Source of the DNA: Streptoalloteichus tenebrarius | GTDB lineage: Bacteria; Actinomycetota; Actinomycetes; Mycobacteriales; Pseudonocardiaceae | Length of the DNA stretch: 64,000 nt | NCBI RefSeq assembly: GCF_024171885.1 | Contig: NZ_JAMTCP010000037.1 | Location: 1 to 64,000 of the forward strand | Direction: 5' to 3' | Shown here: positions 52,639 through 63,473 of the stretch, piece by piece | Layout of the letters: each line of letters begins with the position of its first letter | How positions within the stretch are numbered: the stretch's first letter is position 1 | The notes under the pieces: model-generated | Told to the model about the DNA's origin: nothing | Database searches by the model: none | What the model saw: the letters and a program-made list of their open reading frames with translations, nothing else | Translations under genes and position numbers: made by a program

Positions 52639-52881
52639 TCAGCGCGGCAGTCGTGTGGACAGCAGCTCCCACCAGGCGGCCAGGGAGGGCCGCTCGGCCA
52701 GCTCGACGAAGGTGACCTCGACGCCGGCGGCCCGCCAGCGCTCGACGAGGCTCATGATCCGCACCGAGTCGAGGCCGGTGTCGACGAGGTCGTCCTCGAC
52801 GGCGATGTCCTCCGGCTCCAGGTACAGGACCTCCGCGAGGTCGGCCCGGACGCTGTCGAGGGTGAGGGTCTGCTCGGGCAC
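52639..52881 (-). CDS. Free-standing aryl carrier protein
   Basis: 80 residues from GTG 52881, with AAGGAG seven bases upstream. The phosphopantetheine serine lies in VDTGLDSVRIMSLVERW. In EntB, DhbB and MxcF this domain is fused to the isochorismatase; here it is a separate gene. It should carry 2,3-dihydroxybenzoate from the adenylating enzyme to the NRPS condensation domain. It lies 27 bases before the NRPS start. Confidence 0.88.
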   Translation of the reverse strand: MPEQTLTLDSVRADLAEVLYLEPEDIAVEDDLVDTGLDSVRIMSLVERWRAAGVEVTFVELAERPSLAAWWELLSTRLPR

Positions 52882-52966
52882 GGTGCTCTCCTTCTCCGGC
52901 GCGCCGCCGGCCACGCCAGGCCGGCCCGCTGGTCTGTCTACTGTGGATTGAACGGCGGGAGCCGGC

Positions 52967-53626
52967 TCAGCCGGCCTTCGCGGCGCGGGGCGCGGCGAGC
53001 CACGTCGCGGCCCGCTCGGTGGTGGTGACCACGGCGCACCGCTGCGCGGCGTACTCCACGGCCATCCGGTGGTGCTCCACCGAGAAGTCCGCCACCGCGT
53101 CCGCCACCACGAACGTCTGGCAGTCGTTCATGAACGCGTCCGCCGCGGTCATCAGGACGCCGATGTGGGCGTAGATCCCGGTCACCACCAACTGGTCCCG
53201 GCCCCACTCCCGCATCCGCTCCCGCAGGTCGGTGCGCACGAACGCGGAGTACCGCCACTTCGTCAACACCACGTCGTCGTCGCCGGGCGCGAGATCGTCG
53301 ACGATCCGCTCCTCGCCGAGACCACCGGGAATGCCGTCACCCCAGTAGTCCTGCAACAGGCCGCGCTGCCGCGGCGTCTGCCCGCCCGGCTGGGCGGAGA
53401 ACACCACCGGCACGCCGGTCTCCGCGCACGCCGCGCGCAGCGCGCGGATGTTGGCGACCAGCTCGGTGATCGGGGACGCGCCGTCCTCGAACGGGCGGAC
53501 GAAGTACCGCTGCATGTCGTGGACCAGCAGCACCGCCCGCTCGGGGTCCACCTCCCAGGAGACCCGGTTGGCCGGCAGGTCGGCCTCGGTCGGCATGGGG
53601 TACGACGGGATCGCGGGAATGGCCAT
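52967..53626 (-). CDS. dhbB: Isochorismatase (2,3-dihydro-2,3-dihydroxybenzoate forming)
   Basis: 219 residues, isochorismatase fold only. VLLVHDMQRYFVRPFE has the catalytic Asp. VVLTKWRYSAFVRTDLRERM has the Lys/Arg region. TGIYAHIGVLMTAADAFMND stands where related hydrolases have their nucleophile Cys, and it is Ala-His-Ile-Gly as in EntB-type isochorismatases. It turns isochorismate into 2,3-dihydro-2,3-dihydroxybenzoate plus pyruvate. It lacks the C-terminal carrier domain of EntB, which is encoded separately downstream. Confidence 0.92.
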   Translation of the reverse strand: MAIPAIPSYPMPTEADLPANRVSWEVDPERAVLLVHDMQRYFVRPFEDGASPITELVANIRALRAACAETGVPVVFSAQPGGQTPRQRGLLQDYWGDGIPGGLGEERIVDDLAPGDDDVVLTKWRYSAFVRTDLRERMREWGRDQLVVTGIYAHIGVLMTAADAFMNDCQTFVVADAVADFSVEHHRMAVEYAAQRCAVVTTTERAATWLAAPRAAKAG

Positions 53627-53629
53627 GGC

Positions 53630-55294
<1,665 letters not shown>

Positions 55295-55361
55295 AACCTC
55301 GAATCAAGGGCTCACGAGGCCCACAGGTCAACGACACGGAAAGAGACACCGACGCCGGGCC

Positions 55362-56600
55362 CTACAGCGGCTGGTCCACGCCCAAGGCGCGCAACATCGT
55401 CCGGAACTTGGCCGAGGTCTCGGCCAACTCCTCGCCAGGAACGGAATCCACCACGATCCCGCCGCCGGCGAACAGCCGCAGCCGCGAGCCGGACGCCTCG
55501 GCGCAGCGGATCGTGACCACCCACTCGCCGTCGCCCGAGGCGTCGCCCCACCCCAGCGCCCCGGTGTAGAAACCCCGGTCGAACGGCTCCAGCTCGCTGA
55601 TCGCCGCCCGCGCGACACCCGTGGGCGTCCCGCACACCGCGGGCGTCGGGTGCAACGCGCAGGCGAGTTCGAGCGCGGAGACCTCCGGGTCGCGCAGCTC
55701 GCCGGTGACCCGCGTGGACAGGTGCCACATCGTCGCGGTGCGCACCAACGACGGGCCGGAGGGGACCTCCAGCCGGCGGCAGAACGGCCGCAGCGTCTCG
55801 GCGACGAACTCCGCCACCACCGCGTGCTCGCGCCGGTCCTTGGCCGACGCCAACAACTCGTCCGCGCGACGCTGGTCCTCGATCGGGTCGGCGCCACGGG
55901 GCCGCGACCCCGCCAGCGGGTTGGACACGACCCGCGTGCCCGAACGGGAGACGAGCAGTTCCGGGCTCGCGCCGACCAGCGTCCGGTCGTCGGGCAGGGC
56001 GATGCCGAACGTGTAGCCAGCGGGGTCCCGGCGCGCCAGGCGACGCAGCAACGGCCGCACGTCGACCGGGCCCCACCCGCCCGGCGCGGTCAGCTCCAGC
56101 GACCGCGCCAGCACCACCTTCTCGAACTCCCCCGCCCGCATCCGATCCACGGCCCGCGCGACCGCGGCCATGTGGGCCTCTGGCCCGGGCACGGGGCGGA
56201 CGTCGAAGACTGATCCGTCCACAGAGGACTGTCCAGTGGACCGCCCGTCGCCGTGCTCCCAACAGAGGGCGGCCAGGGCGTCGTCCGACTCGTCGGCGAG
56301 CGGGCCGGCCCGCCGCACCGACTCGGGGACGACCAGGTGCGCGGGGGCGTCGTGGTCGAAGGGCACGGCGCCGACGACGACCGGGGCGTCCTCGCCCGCC
56401 GCCGCGGCCTCGCGCAGGGTCGCGGCGACCCTGTCGGCGAGGCCGACGAGCTGGTCGCCCGCGTCGGCGGCGGGGACGACGACGCGCACGCCCTCCGCCA
56501 GCAGGGTCCTGGTCGGCGAGGCGAAGAAGGAGGAGACGCCCGGCCGGTACCGGCCGAGGAGGTCGGCGGCGGACGTCGTCACGTCGTGGAGGGTGGTCAC
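55362..56600 (-). CDS. dhbC: Isochorismate synthase
   Basis: 412 residues of the chorismate-binding fold: [42 protein letters not shown] and [39 protein letters not shown] carries active-site residues. It turns chorismate into isochorismate, the first committed step to 2,3-dihydroxybenzoate. It is transcribed between entA-type and entE-type genes. Confidence 0.93.
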   Translation of the reverse strand: MTTLHDVTTSAADLLGRYRPGVSSFFASPTRTLLAEGVRVVVPAADAGDQLVGLADRVAATLREAAAAGEDAPVVVGAVPFDHDAPAHLVVPESVRRAGPLADESDDALAALCWEHGDGRSTGQSSVDGSVFDVRPVPGPEAHMAAVARAVDRMRAGEFEKVVLARSLELTAPGGWGPVDVRPLLRRLARRDPAGYTFGIALPDDRTLVGASPELLVSRSGTRVVSNPLAGSRPRGADPIEDQRRADELLASAKDRREHAVVAEFVAETLRPFCRRLEVPSGPSLVRTATMWHLSTRVTGELRDPEVSALELACALHPTPAVCGTPTGVARAAISELEPFDRGFYTGALGWGDASGDGEWVVTIRCAEASGSRLRLFAGGGIVVDSVPGEELAETSAKFRTMLRALGVDQPL

Positions 56601-56673
56601 GCTGCTACTCCGTTTCCCGGCGCCCCGAGGGGCGTGCGTGTCGGTCCGGTCTGCCCCGAGGGGAGATCGGCGG

Positions 56674-57462
56674 TCAGGCGCGCAGGGTCGCGCCGCCGTC
56701 CACGTACAGGTCGTGCATGGTGATGTGCCGGGCCCGGTCCGACGCCAGGAACACCACGGCGTCCGCCACGTCCGACGGTTCGGCCATGCGCCCCAACGGA
56801 ATCCCCACCCGGAAGGCGGCCGGGTCCCCCGCGAGCACCGACTCCGCGCCGGAGGAGCCGTCGGCCCACATCGCGCGCTGCATCGGCGTGTCCGTCGACC
56901 CGGGAGCCACCACGTTGCACCGGATGCCGAACTCCGCCAGCTCCAGCCCGAGGCACTTGGTGAACATCGTCGACGCCGCCTTGGACGCCGCGTACGCCCC
57001 CATCCGCATCCTCGGCACGCCGGCCGCGTTCGAGCTGACCGTCACGATCACGCCCGACCTCCTGGGCGCCATGCGCCGCGCCACGGCCCGCGACACGTGG
57101 AACACGCCGGTCGTGTTCACCGCGAACGTCTCGGCCCAGTCCTCGTCGGACATCGACACCACGGGACCGGTCCGCAGCACCCCGGCGACGTTGGCGAGGA
57201 TCGCGACCGGCCCCAGCTCGCGCTCGACCCGGTCCACCACCGACTCCACCGCCGCGCCGTCCCGGACGTCGGCGACGAACGGCGCCACCCGGTGCCCCTC
57301 CCCGGACAGTTGCCCGGCCAGGTCGGTGACCCCCTCGGCGTCCCGGTCCACCGCGGCGACCACGGCCCCCGCCTCGACCAGGGCGCGGACCACGGCCGCG
57401 CCGATGCCGCGACCAGCGCCCGTGACGAGGGCGACCCTGCCCGCGATGCCGTTGCCGTCCAT
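56674..57462 (-). CDS. dhbA: 2,3-dihydro-2,3-dihydroxybenzoate dehydrogenase
   Basis: 262 residues, a classical short-chain dehydrogenase. [20 protein letters not shown] binds [23 protein letters not shown] then ASKAA carries the Ser-Tyr-Lys catalytic set, and [14 protein letters not shown] is the C-terminus. It oxidises the dihydrodiol to 2,3-dihydroxybenzoate. First gene of the operon that runs to the NRPS; ATG 57462, with the iron box 120 bases upstream. Confidence 0.92.
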   Translation of the reverse strand: MDGNGIAGRVALVTGAGRGIGAAVVRALVEAGAVVAAVDRDAEGVTDLAGQLSGEGHRVAPFVADVRDGAAVESVVDRVERELGPVAILANVAGVLRTGPVVSMSDEDWAETFAVNTTGVFHVSRAVARRMAPRRSGVIVTVSSNAAGVPRMRMGAYAASKAASTMFTKCLGLELAEFGIRCNVVAPGSTDTPMQRAMWADGSSGAESVLAGDPAAFRVGIPLGRMAEPSDVADAVVFLASDRARHITMHDLYVDGGATLRA

Positions 57463-57580
57463 GCGTTCGTTCCCTCTCGCTCGCGCCGGGACGGGGTCGG
57501 GAAGCGCGGCCGGGCACCCCGCCGGCTGGGCGGAGCGGTCCGGCCGGGGCGGTCCCGGACGACGCTCCGGACCCCAATGT

Positions 57581-57599
57581 GAAGGTGAGGCTAACCTAA
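57581..57599. promoter_or_regulatory. Iron box in front of the dhb/NRPS operon
   Basis: GAAGGTGAGGCTAACCTAA matches 16 of 19 positions of the DtxR/IdeR consensus TTAGGTTAGGCTAACCTAA. It lies 119 bases before the dhbA start. Confidence 0.8.
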
Positions 57600-57825
57600 G
57601 TTCACTCGATCGTGTGAGTGCCGCCGCGTGATCGGTCTCACCGGCCCCGTCCCCCACCGCCTCCGGCTCCACCGACGTGACTGTTACGGGGAACAAGGAA
57701 CCCGCGGCCGGTCGGCAGATACCACGTCCTGCCACGAACGGCTCAACCCGCACTCACCCGATCAGACCAGCAGGCGGGCGGACGGCGGACAACGCCCGCC
57801 AAGCCGTGAAGAGAAGGACAGAAGA

Positions 57826-57873
57826 ACGCCCGCCGACGCACCGGACCGGGAGGCCGGGTGCGCCGACGGGCGT
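57826..57873 (-). terminator. Terminator after fecB
   Basis: Imperfect arms at 57826-57844 and 57854-57873 pair with two G-U wobbles. On the minus strand they are followed by TTCTTCTGTCCTTCTCTTC, a pyrimidine-rich tail. With the promoter and iron box this accounts for the 57463-57915 gap; I see no gene in it. Confidence 0.65.
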
Positions 57874-57915
57874 CCAGGGCGCCGGGAGCGGCGAGGTCGG
57901 GTCAGGACCGCGCCG

Positions 57916-58887
57916 TCACTTCGCCATGGCCTTCTGGACGTCGTCGAGCACGGCGCGGGCCCCGAGCGGGCCGCCCCTGCTGGTCCACAGGGAGCCGTCC
58001 ACGGGGACGAGGTGGTTGTCCCGCACGGCCTTGAGCTGCTGGAAGGCCGGGGTGTTGCGGGCCTGCTCCATCGCCTGCACGGCCTCGCCGTCCGGGGTGA
58101 GCGTGCCCAGGAACAGCCAGTCGCCGTCCATCTTGGCCAGCGCCTCCAGGCTCAGCGGCGCGCCGTGGCTGAAGCCCGGCTCCTGCTGGGCGGCCGGGCG
58201 GCGCAGGCCGAGGTCGGCGACCACCAGGCTGGCGAACTGCTGGGTCTGCATCACGCCGGGGCCCTTCGGGTTCCAGCGGACGATGCTGACCTCGGCGTTG
58301 GCGTTCGGGCCGAGCTTCCCCTTCACCTCCTGGACCCTGCGGTCGTAGTCGGCCAGCACGGCCTCGGCCTTCTCCGTCTTGTTCAGCACGTCGGCCTCGG
58401 TGCGGAAGGCCGTCTTCCAGTCGGTCTCCGGCTTGTAGGTCACCACGGTCGGCGCCACCTGGCGGAGCTGGTTGAGCAGGTTCTCGTCGGTGAGGCCGCC
58501 GGCGAGGATCACGTCGGGGTTGGCCTCGACGACCTTGTCCATCGACGGCGTGGTGATGTCCCCGACCACCTTCACGTCCTTGACCCGGTCGCCGAGGTAC
58601 CGCGGCGGGGTCTTCTGGCCGCGGCCGTTGACGGTGCCGACCGGCCGCATGTCCAGCGCGAGCACCGCGTCGAGGTCCTGCTCGCTCAGCGCGAGGACGC
58701 GCTGCGGGTTGGCCGGCACCTCCATCTGCTTGCCGGTGACGTCGGTGATCGTGCGCTTGGCCGAGGCGTCCTGGCCGCCGGCGGCCGGGGTGTCGCCCGA
58801 CGAGCAGGCGGACAGGCCGACCAGCGCGGCGAGGGAGGCCGCCACCAGGCCCAGTCCACGGCGGGGGAGACGAGCAGAAGCGGTCAT
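57916..58887 (-). CDS. fecB: FecB-type ferric siderophore-binding lipoprotein
   Basis: 323 residues. The signal peptide ends in the lipobox LVGLSAC (Cys near 28). The periplasmic-binding fold has TITDVTGKQMEVPANPQRVL at the start of the first lobe, SEQDLDAVLALDMRPVGTVN and DVILAGGLTDENLLNQLRQV. It captures the ferric siderophore for the permease encoded on the other strand. ATG 58887; its promoter shares the iron box at 59070-59088. Confidence 0.93.
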   Translation of the reverse strand: MTASARLPRRGLGLVAASLAALVGLSACSSGDTPAAGGQDASAKRTITDVTGKQMEVPANPQRVLALSEQDLDAVLALDMRPVGTVNGRGQKTPPRYLGDRVKDVKVVGDITTPSMDKVVEANPDVILAGGLTDENLLNQLRQVAPTVVTYKPETDWKTAFRTEADVLNKTEKAEAVLADYDRRVQEVKGKLGPNANAEVSIVRWNPKGPGVMQTQQFASLVVADLGLRRPAAQQEPGFSHGAPLSLEALAKMDGDWLFLGTLTPDGEAVQAMEQARNTPAFQQLKAVRDNHLVPVDGSLWTSRGGPLGARAVLDDVQKAMAK

Positions 58888-59069
58888 GGTTCCTCTCCGA
58901 CGGTGGGAGTCCGACGCGCACGTCCGAGGCGGGGGCCGGAAGGCGGACGCGGGTCCGCCGGCGGACGCCGACCGGGTGTGGTGGTCCCGGATGTCAGGAC
59001 CCCGGGAGGCCCGAAGTCCCCGAGCCGGGGACGGGCCCCGGAACGCCACCCTCGGTCATGCACGGCGCG

Positions 59070-59088
59070 TTAGGTTAGCCTCTCCTTA
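59070..59088. promoter_or_regulatory. Iron box in the divergent fecB/fecC promoter
   Basis: TTAGGTTAGCCTCTCCTTA, a good match to the DtxR/IdeR consensus in its left half. The last base is the A of the ATG assigned to the permease, so either that mRNA is leaderless or translation starts further in. Confidence 0.75.
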
Positions 59089-60194
59089 TGCGCCTGTCAT
59101 CGGTACGCCAGTCGTGTGAACCAGACGATGATGAATCACACACTGCGATCACCGTACCGACGCGGCGCCGCCCGCGACACGGCCTCGTGGGCCTGGTCGC
59201 GCTCGGCCTCGGCGTGCTGGCCGTCGCCCTGCTGACCTGCTCCATCCTCGTCGGCTCCGGCGAGATCCCGACGAGCAGGGTCGTCGACTACCTGCTGGGC
59301 CACCCCGACGCGGTGGCGGACCCGCAGCTACAGATGGTGATCAACACGCTGCGTGTCCCCCGGACCCTGACCGCGGTCCTGGTGGGCGCCGGGCTCGGCG
59401 TCGCCGGCACGCTCCTCCAGTCGGCCACCCGCAACCCGCTCGCCGAGACCGGCCTGCTCGGCGTGAACTCCGGCGCGGCGCTCGGCGTCGTCCTCGGCAT
59501 CTCCTACGCCGGCGTGGAGAGCGGCTACGGCTACCTCGTGTGGGCCTTCACCGGCGCGGCCGTCGCCAGCGCGCTCGTGCTGCTGATCGCCAGGACCGGC
59601 GGGGCCATGGTCTCGCCGTTGCGGCTCGTGCTCGCCGGCGCGGCGCTCGGCGCGACGTTCCGGGGGATCATGGCCTCGATCCTGTTGCGCCAGCCCAACT
59701 CCTACGACCAGTACCGGTTCTGGGTCATCGGCTCACTGTCCGGTGTGGACATGAGCATCGCGCTGCGGATGCTGCCGGCCGTCGTGATCGGCCTCCTCGC
59801 GGCCGTGCTCGTGGCCCGACCGCTGTCCGCGCTGCACCTGGGCGACGACGCGGCGCGCGCCCTCGGCCACCGGCCCGGGGTCGTGCGGGTCGTGGTGGCG
59901 GTCGTGGTGACCCTGCTGGCCGGCGCCTCGGTCGCGATGGCCGGCCCGGTCGCCTTCCTCGGCCTGCTCGCGCCCTACCTCGCGCGGGCGGTCGCCGGAC
60001 CTCGCGTGCTCGCGCAGGTCGCGCTGTCCGGCCTGGCCGGCGTGGTCCTCATGCTCGCCTCCGACGTGCTCGCCAGGGTCGTGATCCGCCCGTACGAGGC
60101 CCCGGTCTCGGTGCTGCTGGCGATCGTCGGCGGCCCCGCGCTCATCCTCATCGTCCGGTCCCGCCGGCTGATGACCCTGCGGACGGAGTCGTGA
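59088..60194 (+). CDS. fecC: FecCD-family ferric siderophore permease 1
   Basis: 368 residues and about 9-10 membrane helices. RVPRTLTAVLVGAGLGVAGT and LLQSATRNPLAETGLLGVNS, then GPVAFLGLLAPYLARAVAG, are the BtuC/FecC motifs. The first ~25 residues are polar and may not be translated, because the iron box reaches the ATG at 59088; GTG 59185 is a later alternative. Its stop overlaps the start of permease 2. Confidence 0.92.
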   Translation: MRLSSVRQSCEPDDDESHTAITVPTRRRPRHGLVGLVALGLGVLAVALLTCSILVGSGEIPTSRVVDYLLGHPDAVADPQLQMVINTLRVPRTLTAVLVGAGLGVAGTLLQSATRNPLAETGLLGVNSGAALGVVLGISYAGVESGYGYLVWAFTGAAVASALVLLIARTGGAMVSPLRLVLAGAALGATFRGIMASILLRQPNSYDQYRFWVIGSLSGVDMSIALRMLPAVVIGLLAAVLVARPLSALHLGDDAARALGHRPGVVRVVVAVVVTLLAGASVAMAGPVAFLGLLAPYLARAVAGPRVLAQVALSGLAGVVLMLASDVLARVVIRPYEAPVSVLLAIVGGPALILIVRSRRLMTLRTES

Positions 60195-61246
60195 TGGAAC
60201 ACCGGGTCCCCCCGCCCCCGGACAGCGTCGTCCTCCGACGCGGCGCCCTCTCGGTCCTGCTGCCCCGGCGCGCGACCCTCGCCGCGCTCGGCCTCGGGGT
60301 CCTCGCCGCGGCGGCGGTCCTGGTCTCGACGGTCGTCGGCGCGGGCCAGCTCTCGCCGGGGCAGGCGCTGAGCGCGTTGTTCGGCGAGGGCGGCCGCGGC
60401 GCGGTGCTCATGGTCCAGCAGTTCCGGCTGCCCCGGGTGATCGCGGGGCTGCTGGCCGGCGCGGCGCTCGGCGTGGCCGGCTGCCTCACCCAGACCGTGG
60501 CCAACAACCGGCTGGCCACCCCCGACCTGCTCGGCGTCACCGACGGCGCGACCGTGGCGATCCTGGTCGCGGTCACCGGCAGCACCGCCGGCATGATCGG
60601 CGCGTGGTGGCTGGGGCCGGTCGGCGCGGTCGCGGCCGGCGCGCTGGTCGTGCTGGCCGCCGGCGGGGCCGACACCGGCGGATACCGCGTGCTCGTGGTC
60701 GGCCTCGCGCTCTCGGTCACGGTCCGCGCGGTCACCGACCTCGTGCTCTCCCAGCAGGGTCTGCACACCTCGGCGGCCGTGTTCACCTGGACGATCGGCA
60801 GCCTCAACGGGCGCGGGTACCCGGTGGCCGTCCCGGTCGGGATCGCGCTGGCCCTGCTGCTGCCCCTGGCGGTGCTCGCCGGCCGCCAGCTCTCGGTGCT
60901 CCGCTTCGACGACGACGTGGCCGCGACGCTGGGCGTCGACCCCCGCCGCGCGCGGCTGCTCGTGCTCGTCATGGCCGTCCTGCTGGCCGGGCTCGCCGTC
61001 GGCGTCGGCGGCCCGATCGCCTTCGTGGCCATGGCCGCCCCGGTGCTCGCGGCCCGGCTGGCGGGCCCCGCCCGGGTGCCGCTGGTCGGCTCCGCCCTCG
61101 TCGGCGGCGCGCTGGTGGTCGTGGCCGACACGCTGGCCAGGGTCGCCACCGAGCACGAGCTGCCGGTCGGCGTGGTCACCAACATCCTCGGCGGGCCGTT
61201 CCTGCTGTGGGTCCTGCTCAGCGACAAGTCGGTCAGGAGGTTCTAG
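60194..61246 (+). CDS. fecD: FecCD-family ferric siderophore permease 2
   Basis: 350 residues, partner of permease 1. RLPRVIAGLLAGAALGVAGC and QTVANNRLATPDLLGVTDGA, then FDDDVAATLGVDPRRARLL and GGPIAFVAMAAPVLAARLAG, are the family motifs. ATG 60194 overlaps the previous stop (TGATG), or GTG 60191 is used. The two permeases form a heterodimer channel. Confidence 0.93.
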   Translation: MEHRVPPPPDSVVLRRGALSVLLPRRATLAALGLGVLAAAAVLVSTVVGAGQLSPGQALSALFGEGGRGAVLMVQQFRLPRVIAGLLAGAALGVAGCLTQTVANNRLATPDLLGVTDGATVAILVAVTGSTAGMIGAWWLGPVGAVAAGALVVLAAGGADTGGYRVLVVGLALSVTVRAVTDLVLSQQGLHTSAAVFTWTIGSLNGRGYPVAVPVGIALALLLPLAVLAGRQLSVLRFDDDVAATLGVDPRRARLLVLVMAVLLAGLAVGVGGPIAFVAMAAPVLAARLAGPARVPLVGSALVGGALVVVADTLARVATEHELPVGVVTNILGGPFLLWVLLSDKSVRRF

Positions 61247-62181
61247 TGGAACTGGTCGTGGAGGGACTGCGGGCCGGCTACCCGGGGTTCGTCGCCGTGG
61301 ACGGGGTGGACCTGCGCGTGCCTCCCGGGCAGGTGGTGGCCGTGGTCGGCCCCAACGGCTGCGGCAAGTCGACGCTGCTGCGCGCCGTCGCCCGGCTGCA
61401 CCGGCCCGAGGCGGGGCGGGTCATGGTCGGCGACGCCGACCTCTGGAGCCTGCGGCCCCGCCAGGCCGCCCACCGCGTCGCGTTGCTGCCGCAGTCGCCG
61501 AGGGCGCCGGAGGCGATCACCGTGGCCGGCTTGGTCCGGTTCGGTCGGCACCCGCACCAGGGCCTGTTCCGGCAGTGGTCGGCCGAGGACGAGCGGATCG
61601 TCGGCGAGGCGCTGGCCGCGACGGGCGTGGCCGACCTCGCCGAGCGGCGCCTGGACCAGCTCTCCGGCGGGCAGCGGCAGCGGTGCTGGATCGCCATGAC
61701 GTTGGCGCAGCGCACGCCGGTCGTCCTGCTGGACGAGCCGACCAGCGCGCTCGACCTCGGCCACCAGGTCGAGGTCCTCGGCCTGGCCAGGGAGGTGGCC
61801 GCGACCGGGCGCACCGTCGTGATGGTGCTGCACGACCTGGCGTCGGCCGCCCGGTACGCCGACCACCTCGTCGCGATGCGCGCCGGCCGGATCGTCGCCG
61901 CCGGCCCGCCCCGCGAGGTGGTGGACGCCGAGCTGGTCCGCGCGCTCTACGACATCGACGCCGACATCCTGCGCGCGCCCGCCGACGGCGCGCCCGTGGT
62001 CGTGCCCGCGCCCGCCGAGTCCCTCACCGCCGAGTCCCTCACCGCCGAGGCCGCTCCGGCGACCAGCTCCGAAAGCAGCACAGCAACCGGCCCAGCGACC
62101 AGCACAGCCAGCACAGCGACCAGCACGGCCAGCACGGAAGCCGGCTCGGCGGCCACCTCGCCCGCCGAGGTGGTCGCGTGA
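61246..62181 (+). CDS. fecE: FecE-type ferric siderophore ABC transporter ATPase
   Basis: 311 residues. VVGPNGCGKSTLLRAVARLH (Walker A), QLSGGQRQRCWIAMTLAQRT (signature), VVLLDEPTSALDLGHQVEVL (Walker B) and MVLHDLASAARYADHLVAM. After residue 245 comes a low-complexity Ala/Ser/Thr tail with near-repeats AESLT and STAST that is not part of the family fold. GTG 61246 overlaps the TAG of permease 2. Confidence 0.93.
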   Translation: MELVVEGLRAGYPGFVAVDGVDLRVPPGQVVAVVGPNGCGKSTLLRAVARLHRPEAGRVMVGDADLWSLRPRQAAHRVALLPQSPRAPEAITVAGLVRFGRHPHQGLFRQWSAEDERIVGEALAATGVADLAERRLDQLSGGQRQRCWIAMTLAQRTPVVLLDEPTSALDLGHQVEVLGLAREVAATGRTVVMVLHDLASAARYADHLVAMRAGRIVAAGPPREVVDAELVRALYDIDADILRAPADGAPVVVPAPAESLTAESLTAEAAPATSSESSTATGPATSTASTATSTASTEAGSAATSPAEVVA

Positions 62182-63473
62182 GCGTGAGGCCGAGGCCGAC
62201 GGCTCCGCCCCGCACCCCCATGCCGCCGCCCGAGACCGCGGTGAGCCCGCGCGTCTCGGCGCTGGAACGGGACCTGGCCGAGGGGCGCGAGGACGTGCTC
62301 GCCCGGTTCTGGGCGGAGGTGGCGGGCCGGGGAACGCCGCTGGTGGAACGCGTCGCCGCCGACGACGACCACCACGTCGTCACGTTCCTCTGGCGCGATC
62401 CGGGCACCCGCACGCGCGAGGTCCTCCTGCTCGCGAACTGCGTGACGGACCGCAGCGTGCTCCCGCTGAGCAGGCTCCTGCGGGTGCCCGGCACCGACGT
62501 GTGGCACCGCTCGTACCGGCTCCCCGGCACGTGGCGCGGCAGCTACCAGTTCGTGGCGCTGGAGGAGCCGTTCTCGGCGGCGACCGGGGACGAGGACGGG
62601 AACGACGCGTCGGCGGGGCACCGGATGTGGCGGATGTTGGGGCTGATGGCGGAGCCCGACCCGCTCAACCCCCGTCGCCTCCCGGCGCGCTGGGGCGCGC
62701 CACCGAAGTCGGTGGCCGAGCTGCCGGCGGCTCCCCCGCAGCCCTGGCTGTCACCCCGCCCCGACGTGCCCAGGGGCAGCGTCACGTCCCATGTTGTCCA
62801 CAGTGGACATCTGGGTGAGGACCGTCGCGTGTGGACCTACCTGCCGCACGGGCACGACCATGGCTCCGACTACCCGGTCCTCGTTCTGCTCGACGGCGAC
62901 ATGTGGGGCGACGCCCTCCCTGTTGCGTCCACATTGGACAACCTGGTCGCCGAGGGGCTGCTGCCTCCCCTGGTCGCGCTGATGCCCGACGCGGTGGACA
63001 ACCCGACCCGGTGGCGCGACCTCGGCTGCCACGAGCCGTTCCTCGGGTTCCTCCGCGACGAGCTGCTGCCGTGGGCCTCCCACCGCTGGCGGGTCACCGA
63101 CGACCCGGCGAGGACGGTGATCGCCGGTCAGAGCCTCGGCGGGCTGACCGCCCTGTTCGCCGGGCTGCGCGCCCCCGAGCGGTTCGGCAACCTGCTGTCC
63201 CAGTCGGGCTCGTTCTGGTGGAGCCCCGAGGGCGGTCCCTCCGACTGGCTCGCCCGCCGGTTCGCGGCCGCGCCGCGCCTCCCCCTCCGGATCCACCTGG
63301 AGGCCGGGACGCGCGAGTGGATCCTGACGCCTGCCACCAGGCACCTCCGGAACGTGTTGCGGGACAGGGGATACGAGGTCGAGTACGCCGAGCACGACGG
63401 CGGGCACGACTACGCGTGCTGGCGCGGCTCGCTCGCGACCGGGCTGGTGGCGCTGGCCGGCGGCTGGGTCTGA
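62178..63473 (+). CDS. fes: Fes/IroD-like ferric siderophore esterase
   Basis: 431 residues. The N-terminal Fes-type beta domain has VVTFLWRDPGTRTREVLLLA, and the alpha/beta-hydrolase domain has the nucleophile elbow VIAGQSLGGLTALFAGLRA. The Asp/Glu region is near LPLRIHLEAGTREWIL and the histidine is in HDGGHDYACWRG. Fes-type enzymes cut the trilactone backbone of ferric enterobactin to release iron. The NRPS here makes an amide-linked product with no ester, so the true substrate is uncertain. GTG 62178 overlaps the ATPase stop. Confidence 0.88.
   Translation: MSVRPRPTAPPRTPMPPPETAVSPRVSALERDLAEGREDVLARFWAEVAGRGTPLVERVAADDDHHVVTFLWRDPGTRTREVLLLANCVTDRSVLPLSRLLRVPGTDVWHRSYRLPGTWRGSYQFVALEEPFSAATGDEDGNDASAGHRMWRMLGLMAEPDPLNPRRLPARWGAPPKSVAELPAAPPQPWLSPRPDVPRGSVTSHVVHSGHLGEDRRVWTYLPHGHDHGSDYPVLVLLDGDMWGDALPVASTLDNLVAEGLLPPLVALMPDAVDNPTRWRDLGCHEPFLGFLRDELLPWASHRWRVTDDPARTVIAGQSLGGLTALFAGLRAPERFGNLLSQSGSFWWSPEGGPSDWLARRFAAAPRLPLRIHLEAGTREWILTPATRHLRNVLRDRGYEVEYAEHDGGHDYACWRGSLATGLVALAGGWV

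Noticed and set aside
49282-53028. Long open plus-strand frame (about 1248 codons) opposite the NRPS
   Set aside because: It is the antisense shadow of a high-GC gene; its translation is Arg/Gly/His/Gln-rich without any domain, while the minus strand encodes complete NRPS domains.
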